From Irpex lacteus (lineage: Eukaryota > Basidiomycota > Agaricomycetes > Polyporales > Irpicaceae), in NCBI GenBank assembly GCA_001986395.2, contig MQVO02000067.1, forward strand, positions 1 to 64,000: a stretch of DNA of 64,000 nt, given 5' to 3'. This document shows positions 36,833 to 47,170 of this stretch, in pieces. The translations under genes were made by a program, and so were the position numbers. How positions within the stretch are numbered: position 1 is the stretch's first letter; each line of letters opens with the position of its first letter. The notes beneath the pieces were generated by a model, which ran no database searches, was not told the DNA's origin, and saw only the letters and a list, made by a program, of their open reading frames with translations.

Positions 36833-37758
36833 TCAAGGGAATGTGACAGTGATGCTTCTCTGCAAACGATTCGTAAGACAACGTACAGGATCTCTGAGCG
36901 TGTAGACTGACCAGTGACAAATGTGCCCAGTGGGGAAAGAGAATCCGAAGATGCTGCAGGTCAACGTCCAGCCTCAGTCTCATTTGTACCCGCTAATATG
37001 GGTACCTTCCAGGCCATTTGTCACGTCTGAGCTGGAGCATGGCCTCTTTCTCTTGGGGCGAAACATGAGGCGTCGGGGTTCACAGATTAGCTGCAACCCT
37101 GAGGGCTCCTCAATGTCACCAACGATAGCGACGTTCGATAGTCACATGGACTCTAGGCGGTGTTCGCGCGCCCACCGACTTGCATACGGTGGATCCGATA
37201 TTGCCGCTAAATATAAAGCGCATCGTCATGGGGTATATCCTAAAAAGTAAATTATCGGACATTCTCCACTCCAAATACATCCTGTTCCTGGAATGATAAT
37301 GCAGGGTAGAAACAATGTTGTTGTGAACTGCGATAATATGACATTTACGGGCAGTGCATCCCGCTTCATGATAAGCTTGACATACCAGTAGCAATACGAC
37401 TATGTAAGATAACGGTAGTTGTTCGAACCAGCTGTAACTTCGGGTTGCGAAGCTACGTCTCGTCCAACAATCAGTCTACGCAGTTCTCTATCGGAGTCAT
37501 TAGCAACAACACTGTAGAGATATAATACCAAAGCCACTCGACTTGTGGGCTCATGTTCCATACATGTATGAATTGACGATTATTCACGTGAATATTCCAT
37601 TCAGTACATCCCAGGCTACAACTATCTTGAGCATCAGTTTCAAAGTGTCATCACAATCAATGATCACGCACCTGACAGCAACGTTAACCCTGCACAAATT
37701 CATCCAGGCCTGCTCTTTTAACTAACCTTGCTATCTCAGAAGTGCAGAGGGGAGCGTT
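36833..37758. other. intergenic, upstream of secreted protein copy 2
   Basis: This 0.9-kb stretch contains the promoter of copy 2. I cannot place a convincing TATA box and see no gene. Confidence 0.3.
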
Positions 37759-38025
37759 CTACACCTCGACATCAGGTGTATCGATAGCAAGAATAAAACA
37801 ATCTCTGTCAGCGTCGCTGGAGTACGTTGGGCCTAGGTTTTTGCCCTTGAGGAGCTTCGACTTCAGGGTACTGACGAACGTGTCAGTACGCTGTAGATAA
37901 GACTGTGAAAGTGTCGAGTACAGTATGCTGTTAGTCAAGATAATGCGCACCCCTGCGACAATGAAACTGACCCAACGTATTGCAGTGACCACGATTGTAC
38001 CAATAATTCCGAATTCGAGGGTCAC
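37759..38025 (-). pseudogene. relic of the secreted cysteine-rich family
   Basis: A minus-strand frame contains TLKSKLLKGKNLGPTYSSDA and then DRDCFILAIDTP. These line up with TLKSKKPADKNLRIGPGGFF and SCYVLSIDQP of copies 1 and 2. Upstream sequence no longer gives a normal signal peptide, and downstream the frame stops at VEV, before the GCGQ and CACR cysteine blocks. It is a truncated, decayed third local copy. I see no sign that it is still a gene. Confidence 0.65.
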
Positions 38026-38164
38026 GAGCTACGAGCTACCTCAAAAGGTCACCTTCTTTGCTATGGTCTCGACCTTGAATAAGTGAATCCTTGAACTTGA
38101 AGAGCTCGATCGTGACTCGGAAGAGTTCGAGCCTGAGCCAGCTGATCATGAGCGCTAGCTAGCA

Positions 38165-39392
38165 TGATGGCAGGAGCGTGACATAACGCTGTGACCTAGC
38201 GTGTTTTGGACAGATCTAGATATTCGACGCGACGCGTAGCATCGATCGCAAGCAGCTAGCGCTGCAGCTCATGCATAGCCAGCCGCATTATTCCTCCCTA
38301 ACTATGCTTTGAAGTGCCGCAGAGTCAACAAAGATGTTGGATATGGGTGGCTGATCATGATGCATGAGGACTTTCCTATACGTTCCAACGTACAATGAAT
38401 GAATACTGGCAGTCTTTTAAGTTAAGACCTTTCGCGATGCGCCAAATATTTCACGTCTTCCATTCTGCCAAACAAACCCCCATCGTTAGCTGTATGCCAG
38501 TGTACCGGGTCTCCCGTTGTTAGCCGCAAAAGAGACGTCATACCGAGCCTCTTCACAGGAGGTCGCCATAACACATGCCAGCACGAGAAAGCTTCGCGTC
38601 GGCGACTGCCTAAAAAGGCAAATCCGAGCGGGCTGTGGCTGACAATCCGCACTGAGTTTCTCACCTTCAGAACGTATAAATAGGCGTGCTTTCCCCTCGT
38701 TCTTTCTTTGCACTTTTCTTTCACAGGTCCGGTTACCACTCCCTTCCCCTTCCCCACCCTACTACAAGATGAGTACCTTCGCTTGCTGTTGTGACGGTGC
38801 TAGACGTGATGCTGACTGGTTCTTGTTTCATCGTGCAGGATCCCGGTCGTGGTCGACCCGAGGGACTGGAGGTAGGGGCTGTGGCTCATCAGGTGAGTAC
38901 TCTCCTTCTCGAGGGTAGACTGACTTTATCTTTAGGGACGGTTGTGGCTTATCAGGTGAGTGTTTCCTTTCTCGACGGAGTACTGACTTTTTCTGTAGGG
39001 ACGGCTGTGGCTGACCAGGTGAGTCGTTTCTTTGATTACGAAGGTAGGTCTTGCTTTCCAGCGAAGGTAATTGTTTATCTCGTCACTCAAAAGTCAATCG
39101 CTGACTTCTTTCTTAGGGAGGGTCGTGGTAGAAGGTAGGTCGTTTCTTCTTACACGAGGTGCGTATCTGTTTCTCTTGACCGTCTCCCCGTAGATAGAGT
39201 AGATAGTTCTCGGAGCACGGGCGCGGACCTCTTCGTGGTCTCCGGGACAAGTACCTGCTTCGGCGGGGAAACCAACGCGCGCCCACTTTGTACTTAGTGT
39301 AGTTTTGATAGCTCCGAAATCGATGCCTTCTGGACGCTTTCGTCAGATTGAGCCTGAAGCGTGAGCGTTGAACGTTTGAGCTTAGAGAGGCA
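38165..39392 (+). repeat. repeat unit A (TATA plus micro-exon-like modules)
   Basis: This is the first of four copies of a roughly 1.2-kb unit; its left part (from GGCAGGAGCGTGACATA near 38170) matches 39390. In order it has a diverged flank with AGATCTAGATATTC, and a conserved upstream block ending in CTCACCTTCAGAACG. Next come TATAAATA (38675), a pyrimidine-rich leader and ATGAGTACC (38769). Tandem 63-nt modules run from 38870 to 39130. Each module is GTGAGT...CTGAC...TAG (about 43 nt) followed by about 20 nt such as GGACGGTTGTGGCTTATCAG. The unit ends with a conserved block at 39205-39292. It may be a non-coding or micro-exon gene; I do not recognise it. Confidence 0.75.
38675..38682 (+). 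promoter_or_regulatory. TATA box of repeat unit A
   Basis: TATAAATA lies inside GAACGTATAAATAGGCGTGC, a block kept in all four units. It lies about 95 bp upstream of an ATG and is followed by a pyrimidine-rich leader. Confidence 0.65.
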
Positions 39393-40510
39393 GGAGCGTG
39401 ACATAGTATTGCGGCGTAGCGTATTCTGAATAGATCTAGATATTCATCACGACGCGACGACGTTGCGTCAAAGCCCATGGCCACATAGCCAGCCGCTCTA
39501 TGAAGTAGTGCAGAGTCAATAAAACAAGTGAGATATGGGTTGCTGAATCTAATGCCGTTCTGCTACCACCAGTGGTTGCGTTCCAAGTGAACAGTCCTCG
39601 TCCTCGCACAGGGCCCTTCGCAATGCACCAAATATCCCACGTCGTTCAACGTTCTGTCAACCGAATCCGTATCGTCAGCTGCATGCCGTATACCGCGTTA
39701 TCCGCTGTTAGCCACAGAAGGGACGTCATACCGAGCTTGGTTTCCGCTGTGGCTGCTGTCAGCCTCGCAAAGGGACATCATCCCGAGCCTCTTCGGGAGT
39801 GGTCGCAATAACACATGTCAACGCGAGAAGAGCTTCACGTCGGGGGCTGCCAGTAAAGGCAAATCCGAGCGGGTTGTGGCTGACAGTCCGCACTGAGCTT
39901 CTCACCTTCAGAACGTATAAATAGGCGTGCTCTCGCTCCTTCCTTTCCTTGTCCTTTTCTTTCACAGGTCCGGTTAACATTCCCCTCTCCTTCCCCACCC
40001 TACCACAAGATAAGTACTCTTGCTTGCTCTTTACGCTGCGAGACGTGATGCTGACTGTGCCTTGTTTTATCGTTCAGTATTCGGTCGCGGTCATAGGAAG
40101 GGACTGGAGGTAGGGGCTGTGACTCATCAGGTGAGTACTCTCCTTCTCACTGGCGGACTGATTTTATCTTTAGGGACGGTTGTGGCTTACCAGGTGAGTA
40201 GTTTCCTTCTCGAGGGAGTACTGACTTTGTGTTTAGGAACGGTGGTGGCGTACGAGGTGAGTCGTTTCCTTCGTTGAAAGGTACGTGTTTCCTTCTTTAT
40301 ATAGGTGAGTCATTTCCTTCATCCAAAGGTGCGTATCTGTTTCCCTTGGCCGTCTCCCGTAGGTAGAGTAGATAGTTCTCGGAGCATGGGCGCGGACCTC
40401 TTCGTGGTCTCCGGGACAAGTACCTGCTTCGGCGGGGAAACCAACGCGCGCCCGACATGTGTATTTAGCGTAGTTTTAGCTTTGAAATCGATGCTTTCTG
40501 CACTCTCTTG
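39393..40510 (+). repeat. repeat unit B (tandem with unit A)
   Basis: This second direct copy matches unit A from the flanking AGATCTAGATATTC (39430) through the TATA box (39916-39923), leader, 63-nt modules (40075-40280) and terminal block (40370-40460). The leader ATG of units A, C and D is ATA here (40010), so a protein starting there would be lost. A short duplication near 39740-39790 distinguishes its upstream block. Three GTGAGT modules are followed by shorter ones beginning GTACGTG and GTGCGTA. Confidence 0.75.
39916..39923 (+). promoter_or_regulatory. TATA box of repeat unit B
   Basis: TATAAATA in the same context as in unit A (GAACGTATAAATAGGCGTGC). Confidence 0.65.
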
Positions 40511-40758
40511 CTGTGTCAAGCTCGATGAAATGAAGTCGTGGTCGTGGCCAGCTGCAAAGTTCCAGACTCGCGCGAATCGTGACACGTCGAGACTCGAGAG
40601 GCTGTCATGTGATCGTGACCTGTGACGTAGAATGCGATCTGATTGGTGCGTTGATGATGATCTTATCTAATCTCTCCTCAAGTCTACTTCCGAGTCATAT
40701 TGTATTGCCAACTGTTTTCCTCTGTTCACCTCGACTGGCAGCAGAAGCGTTCATCACA

Positions 40759-41606
40759 ATGTCAGTTGCAGCACCCACGCTAACCTCCCACCTCCTGGCC
40801 CTCTCAACGCCCACACCATACAGCGCCGCCACAGAGCACGAGTTCCTCACCACAGCAGGCACAGGCCTCCTCTCCCCCTCCCGCCTCTCCCTGTACCTCT
40901 CCCAAGACCGTCTATACGCCGCACACGGATACACCCGTTTCGTCGGGCATTTGCTCTCTTCCATCCCCTTCTCCTCCCTGCACGGCCTGCGATCCCCGCA
41001 AGAAAAGGCCAACCGGCGCATCCTCGAAGTGTTGACGTACTCGTTGCAGAATGTGGTGAGGGAGACTGGGTTCTTTGTTGAGACTGCGGAGAGGTATGGG
41101 TTGAAGATTGAGGGGTGGAGGGAGAGGAAGGCAACGAGGGATTATACGGCTGAGATGATCAGGACTGCTGCGAGTGGGGGATTACATGATGGGTTGGTGT
41201 TCTTGTGGGCCATGGAGAGGGTGAGTATGTCCCGTACATGGCCCTCCCAACGCTCACGGCCTGTCTCTGCATGTATAGGTATATCTTGACTCGTGGAAAT
41301 ACGTCAAGTCTCAACTCGCCAACGCTGTAAAGCCTCCATCAGACGCGTTGTCGGGTCTGGTAGACAACTGGACAAACGCAGAGTTTGAAAAGTTCGTACA
41401 AGACCTCGAGGACATCGTGAACGAGTGAGTTTGAACGTTCGCTTCATTGTTATGTTGCACTGACATAATCTCCTGTACGCTCCAGCCTGGGTATCAAACC
41501 TGGCACTGAAGCTGGTGACAGAGCAGAGGAGATATGGGCGCGAGTGGTCGAATTGGAAGCCGCGTTCTGGCCTTCAGAAGCGGACGTCGAGCTATTGTCC
41601 CAGTAA
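40759..41606 (+). CDS. TENA/THI-4 family (heme oxygenase-like fold) protein
   Basis: This is a soluble helical-bundle protein of the TENA/THI-4 family. Well-studied members hydrolyse thiamine breakdown products, but the family has other roles. Exons are 40759-41220, 41279-41424 and 41486-41606, giving about 242 residues. Typical features are LSLYLSQDRLYAAHGYTRFVG near the N-terminus, a central helical part (RETGFFVETAERYGLKIEGW, TRDYTAEMI), AMERVYLDSWKYVKSQL, and the C-terminal FVQDLEDIVNDLG. It sits in the island between the inverted repeat pairs, convergent with the STN1-like gene. The catalytic cysteine of bacterial TenA is not obvious, so thiaminase activity is not assured. Confidence 0.75.
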
Positions 41607-41740
41607 CATCAGATATACGCAACGCAAAACGTAGTGTGTAATATAAATCCTACGGTAGATCGGTATATAGCATCAAATGCCGTAAAGTCATTCCACATGA
41701 ATCTTCCTCGTATACCTGACCTCGTATGTGCGACTTCGCA

Positions 41741-44268
41741 TCACCCACAAACCTCCCACCTCCCATCCCCAACACACCAAACCCTCCCACTCTCCCTCCC
41801 CCACTCCAACGCCTCCTTCACAGCCCACTCACCCACCCTCGCCCACCTTTCGTCCTTCCTATGCAGGTACCTCACGATCTCGTCTACGGTCGGTCCAGGC
41901 GGGGGCGGGCCCTTCTTCACATATCCATAACCATGCGAGCGTGTGTGTGAGTGTGAGCGAGCCATGATCTCGGAGATGGCTTGTTCGATGATTTTGGCGA
42001 GGTAGGGAGACGTGAGCGGGATATACGCTTCTTCCTGCTCTGGCGGGTCACTCAGCTCGTCCAAGTCGTCTTCCAGTAGTGATCTATCTGTCACTGCCAT
42101 ACTCGCTGACCCTACAGACGTCATCGTGCTATCTCCCGCCATGGAGACAGACGCAAACGCAGACGAACCCATCTTCCACAGACGACCCGATGAGACGTTC
42201 GTTTCGGACTCCATCTTCACGTTGGAGGAAGTGAAAGAGGGCCGTGGAATAGGCGTGAAACGACGAGGGTGAGGACGGACAGGCCCATCCCACAGGACTA
42301 TACTCCCTTCCTCGTACAGCTGCCTCACAGCATACCGAAACAGCCTCTTCATCTTCGCGCCGATAGGTTCGCCTTCTTTGCCCTTTCCCAGGGCTACGGA
42401 CGTAGACCTGGCAGTCGTCGGTGTTGATCCGGAGGCGTGTCGATGTGAGGACGAAGATTTCGAAGCGTATGACGAGCGGACAAAGGAATGGGAGGAAGAG
42501 GAAGAGTGGGATTTGGACGTTGAAGGATGCTGAGACTTGGAAGCTTGTTCCTCTTTCTGCTTCTTCCGTTGCTCCTTGGCACGTCGTTTGTACTCAGCCT
42601 CTACTACTCGCCGGGCTAACAGCGCCAGCTCAGGTACGCGTCGAAGATGCGAGAGCGTGTACCCTTTCAAACCAATATTAATACTACCTTCTCCCTCCTC
42701 TTCATCTTCATCCCCGTCACTCTCGTTTACCCTCTTCATAGGCTGAACCCGAGGCGTCGTCTTATCCGAGCTCCCCATCTTCCTTGGTGGCCTCGGAGTC
42801 AAGTCTACAACATAAGGACTTCCACCGCCACGACGAGGTTTAGTGGGTGTCCCGGGATCCCCCTGGTCACCCCACGTGTCTTCGTCGTCTTCCGAAGAAT
42901 CAGACGGTAATAGACCAAGTCCAGCGGGACGTCTTGGTCGGACGGATGGGTCCGGAGGGGTGTTGTCCATGTAGTGCTTGACATATATCCGGAAGGTGTT
43001 GGCTGTTAAATCTCGAGTGTGTAAGCGGGATGGGTGGCGGAGGCGGGGCGGGGACTGCAAAGCGTGTGATGTGCTTATTAGCCCAGAGATTGAAACAAAG
43101 AGAAAGGACGTGCGTACCATAGGTCCATGATGGCTCGATCCAGAGATGGAGCTGGAAGCTACGGATGAAGGCGAAGACGGTGCGCTACTGGCTACACTCG
43201 ATTTGCTCGGGCTGACGGGGTAGAGAGGCGGCGGCATCGCTTTCATCCCACGTACATCTTCTTGGTCTTTTTCTCTCTCAGATATCGATAGGTGACGAGA
43301 CGAGCTGGCTGCGGTTGTTGATACAGGGGGAGAAGGGGGAATGACGAATGGCGACGTTGTCGGAGAGTTGTACCATGTTTCGTGCAGGTTCAGGACAGAT
43401 AGCCAGTGGAGGGGCTCTTCGGTCGCGTTATGACATATCGCTATAATAGGAGAAAGTAAGATGGTGAGCGTCATCATGGGAGGGGCGAATATGGTAGGTG
43501 AGATACGTACTCAGATTATCCAAGTTAATGAGTCTTGCATCGCGCCGTTGTAGAACGCGCCCGGTAGCTCGTACAATATCACCCACTGCAGCAATCGGTA
43601 TGGGTGGCGTTGGCAGTGTCATCAACGCAGGAGGCGCTTTGGACGAAGAAGCTTGAGGGTTACTGCGAGAAGTGGCGGGGGCATGTTGCTTCTTAGGACT
43701 GCCGTTTCCTTTTCCTTTGGCGATAGCATTCTGAGATTTTGCCTCGCGAAGGTTGCAGTCAATCTTGCCTGTGCCATCATCGACTAGAACACATTATCAG
43801 CAGTATTCCGCTTGACGAGACCATAGAATACTACTTACTGGTGTATACAACTCGCTGTTCGTATACCTGTACGCCAACAACCATCCCATAAACCAGGACA
43901 GACCGGCATGGTACGTTTCCTAGCCAAAAATAGTCTGGGTCGACTCCGGCTGCACGTCACTCAGCTCATGCAACGAAGATACGAAGAGATCGCACGGGGG
44001 GAAAGCGGGTCTTACGTTTTGCGGAATCGCACTCTTGGAGGTCGTAGATATCCTCCACTCTGCACGGGGCGATGGCGTGCTGTGTAAGGGTCCATTTCCA
44101 GACTTCAGCGTGTGTGTGCTGTGTTCGCTGCTTTTTCTTGGTTTCAGAGGTGGGCTTGGGTGCAGTGTCGGTAGTGGTCTTCCTCGAATGTGCTTCAAGA
44201 TGAAGCGATCCCGTTGCAGACTTCACGCTCTTGAAGTTGGATGTTCCGGCGTAGGGTGTAGATTTCAT
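41741..44268 (-). CDS. STN1: CST complex subunit STN1-like telomere protein
   Basis: Stn1 caps telomeres with Ten1 and helps fill in the C-strand. The start is taken at 44268 (MKSTPYAGTSNFK); an in-frame ATG at 44298 is possible. Exon 1 (44016-44268) carries EVWKWTLTQHAIAPCRVEDIY. After an intron the N-terminal OB-fold reads DYFWLGNVPCRSVLVYGMVVG, VYEQRVVYT, VDDGTGKIDC and, later, VRATGRVLQRRDARLINLDNL. These match the Stn1 pattern of FWL..., VGV..., DDGTG and a late G(R/K)V strand. The rest is long, with a Ser-rich linker and a C-terminal basic/helical part (KRLFRYAVRQLYEEGSIVLW, PTVDEIVRYLHRKDERWARV) consistent with winged-helix domains. The large exon ends at 41741. Confidence 0.8.
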
Positions 44269-44501
44269 ATAGCTATAGTTTGTAGAGATATGGGTCAAAA
44301 GTTAAGTAGATTACACATGCAAAATTACAATCCGGTGTGTCAGGATGGTGGTTGAACAAAAGTTGTGTTTGCTCCCGATCTGGCACCGTCACATCAAGAA
44401 GCCGCGGTCACGTGCACGCTGGGGGAACGCGTCTCAAGCGCGTTACCGTGACACAGCGGCTGACCACGACCAACGACTTTCATCAGACTCGACTCGAAAA
44501 T

Positions 44502-45745
44502 GAGTGCAGAAGGCTTCGATTTCAGGTTATCAAAATTACGCTAAATACAAAGTGGGCGCGCGTTGGTTTTCCCGCCGAAGCAGGTACTTGTCCCGGAGAC
44601 CACGAAGAGGTCCGCGCCCATGCTCCGAGATCTATCTACTCTATCTACTCTATCTACGGGGAGACGGTCAAGGAAACAGAAACGCACCTTTTGTACGAAG
44701 AAACGACCTACCTTTCGCCACGACCTTCCCTAAAGATAAAGTCAGCGATAGGCCTTCGTGCGAGGATGGAAACACGTACCTTGCTATGAAAGAAACGACT
44801 CACCTGGCAAGCCACAACCGTCCCTACAGAAAAGTCAGTACTCCTTCGAGAAGGAAACTACTCACCTGGTAAGCCACAACCGTCCCTAAATATAAAGTCA
44901 GTCCGCCCTAGAGAAGGAAACTACTCACCTGGTAAACCACGACCGGCCCTACAGAAAAGTTAGTCTACCCTCGAGAAGGAGAGCACTCACCTGATGAGCC
45001 ACAGCCCCTACCTCCAGCCCCTCCCTACGACCGCGACCAAATACTGCACGATAAAACAAGGACAGTCAGCATCACGTCTCGCAGCGTCAAAGCGCAAACG
45101 GAAGTACTCATCTTGTAGTAGGATGGCGAAGGGGAGGGGAGTGGTAACCGGACCTGTGAAAGAAAAGGACAAGGAAAGGAAGACGCGAGAGCAGGCCTAT
45201 TTATACGTTCTGAAGGTGAGAAACTCAGTGCGGACTGTCAGCCACAACCCGCTCGGATTTGCCTTTACTGGCAGCCCCCGACACGAAGCACTTCTTGCGA
45301 GGTTGGCATGTGTTATTGGGACCTCCAGAATAGGTTCGGATGACGTCCTTCTGCGAGGCTGGCAGCAGCCACAGCGGGAACCCAGCTCGGTATGACGTCC
45401 CTTCTCAGGCTTACAGCGGAAAACCAGTACACTGGTATACAGCTGACGATACGAGTTTGATTGGCAGAACGGACGACGTAAAATATTATTTTAGTGCATC
45501 GCGAAGGGTACTGTACGGGGACGAGGACTGTCCATTTGGAACGCAGCCACTGCTGGTATCGGAACGTCACTACAATGAGCAACCCATATCTAACTTGTTT
45601 TGTTTACTCTGCGCTACTTAATAATAGGACGGCTGGCTGTGTGGACATAGGCTTCTACATAACATAGTCGTGTCGCGTCGTGACGAATATCTAGATCTAT
45701 CCAGAACACGCTAGGTGGAGATACTATGTTATGCTCCGACGGCTC
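44502..45745 (-). repeat. repeat unit C (inverted copy)
   Basis: This minus-strand copy matches units A and B. The TATA box is at 45205-45198, the leader ATG at 45111, modules run 45000-44770 and the terminal block lies about 44635-44560. It has the best-kept array. Four consecutive 20-nt segments (for example GGCCGGTCGTGGTTTACCAG and GGACGGTTGTGGCTTACCAG) are separated by GTGAGT...CTGAC/CTAAC...TAG segments of about 43 nt. The upstream flank with TCTAGATATTCGTC lies near 45680-45700. Confidence 0.75.
45198..45205 (-). promoter_or_regulatory. TATA box of repeat unit C
   Basis: TATAAATA on the minus strand, in the same GAACGTATAAATAGGC context as the other units. Confidence 0.65.
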
Positions 45746-46610
45746 CAAGTTAGACGTTCAACTCGAAGAAAGAGTGCAGAAGGCATCTATTTCAGAGCTA
45801 TCCAAACTACACAAGTACAAAGTGGACGCGCGTTGGTTTCCCCGCCGAAGCGAGTACTTGTCCCGGAGACCACGAAGAGGTCCGCGCCCATGCTCCGAGA
45901 ACTATCTACTCTATCTACTGGGAGACGGCCAAGGGAAACAGATACGCACCTCGTGTAAGAAGAAACGACCTACCTTTGACCACGCCCATCCCTAAGAATG
46001 AAATCAGCGATCGGCCTTCGTGCGAGAACATAAACACTTACCTTCGCAAACAAGGAAGCACGCACCTTTCGACGGAGGAAACGACTCACCTGGCAAGCCA
46101 CAACCGTCCCTAAAGATAAATTCAGTACTCCATCGAGAAGGAAACTACTCACCTAGTAAGCCACGGCCGTCCCTAAAGATAAGATCAGTTCGCCATCGAG
46201 AAGAAGAGTACTCACCTGGTAAGCCACAGCCCCTACCCCAAGTCCTTCACCTCGACCATCACCGGCCTCTGGCCAACAAAACAAGGAAGAGTCAGCATCA
46301 CGTCTCGCGGCGTTACAAGAGCAAGCAAGGGTACTCATCTTGTAGTAGGGTGGGGAAGAGGAGGCGAGTGGTAACCGGGTCTGTGAAAGAAAAGTGCAAG
46401 GAATGAACGAGGGGAAGCACGCCTATTTATACGTTCTGAAGGTGAGAATCTCAGTGCGGACTGTCAGCCATAACCCGCTCGGATTTGCCTTTTTAGGCAG
46501 TCACCGACGCGAAGCTCTCCTTACGCTGGCATGTGTTTTGTCGACCTCCTCGGCATGACGTCCCTACCTGAGGCTGACAGCAGCTACATCGGGAATCGAC
46601 GACTCTGAGC
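45746..46610 (-). repeat. repeat unit D (inverted copy, shorter upstream)
   Basis: This fourth copy is on minus. The TATA box is at 46431-46424 and the leader ATG at 46338 opens MSTLACSCNAARRDAD. Modules run 46220-45990 and the terminal block lies near 45905-45825. One module has TACTAG where others have TACCAG, which would stop a read-through frame but leaves the following GTGAGT donor. Similarity fades upstream near 46600, so this unit lacks the distal flank seen in A-C. Confidence 0.7.
46424..46431 (-). promoter_or_regulatory. TATA box of repeat unit D
   Basis: TATAAATA on the minus strand in the conserved context. Confidence 0.65.
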
Positions 46611-47170
46611 CGGACCGAGAAGAAGTATGGTGGGAATGGCGTATGTGTTCATCGAGATAATATGATACAAATTCCACTTCTCATCGTACGCCACGGGGAC
46701 AGGAGGCTAACCTGTGTAGTCATCCTGAGAAGGCTGACAACCTCTCGATCACTTCAAGTTCAAATGATGAATTTGCGCTCTGTGGTCGAAACTCACAATA
46801 AAACACGAAGGGGCACGTATAGTCCATTACTCTAGCTACGGCTTAGAATATTATGAATAATAAAACCTCTCGTTCTCCAAGTATTCAATCGAAGGAATTG
46901 TTGTGGTGAGTCTGGTGATTGGTGATCCAGCCATAAAATATTCGACGCGTCGCGATCGGTGTTTGTTTGCATATGTTAGGATCGCAAGCTGATGAATACC
47001 ATATTCGGGCGATGGAGCGCCCATGATACATTTTCCTCGAGCGCTTCCAAAAGTTCCAATCCTCCAATTACGCTCGCTTACCCAGTCTCTATTCGGCACT
47101 CTCATTCACTCTCTTGCTGCCTCCAGTCTACGCTACACATACAAGGAGGTCGTAATTGAGGCTAACTGGG
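46611..47170. other. intergenic, repeat unit D to PWP2
   Basis: These 560 bp are upstream of PWP2. I see no gene; the minus-strand frame at 46851-47105 has no motif. Confidence 0.3.

Noticed and set aside
38422..38757. Antisense open frame across the TATA region of repeat units (GPVKEK...HAYLYVLKVR), also open in units B and C.
   Set aside because: It runs against the TATA box and the splice-like signals, has a stop in unit D, and its similarity between copies follows from DNA identity alone.
44337..44789. 150-codon plus-strand open frame at the edge of unit C.
   Set aside because: It runs antisense through the conserved terminal block and modules of repeat unit C, and so is a by-product of the repeat.
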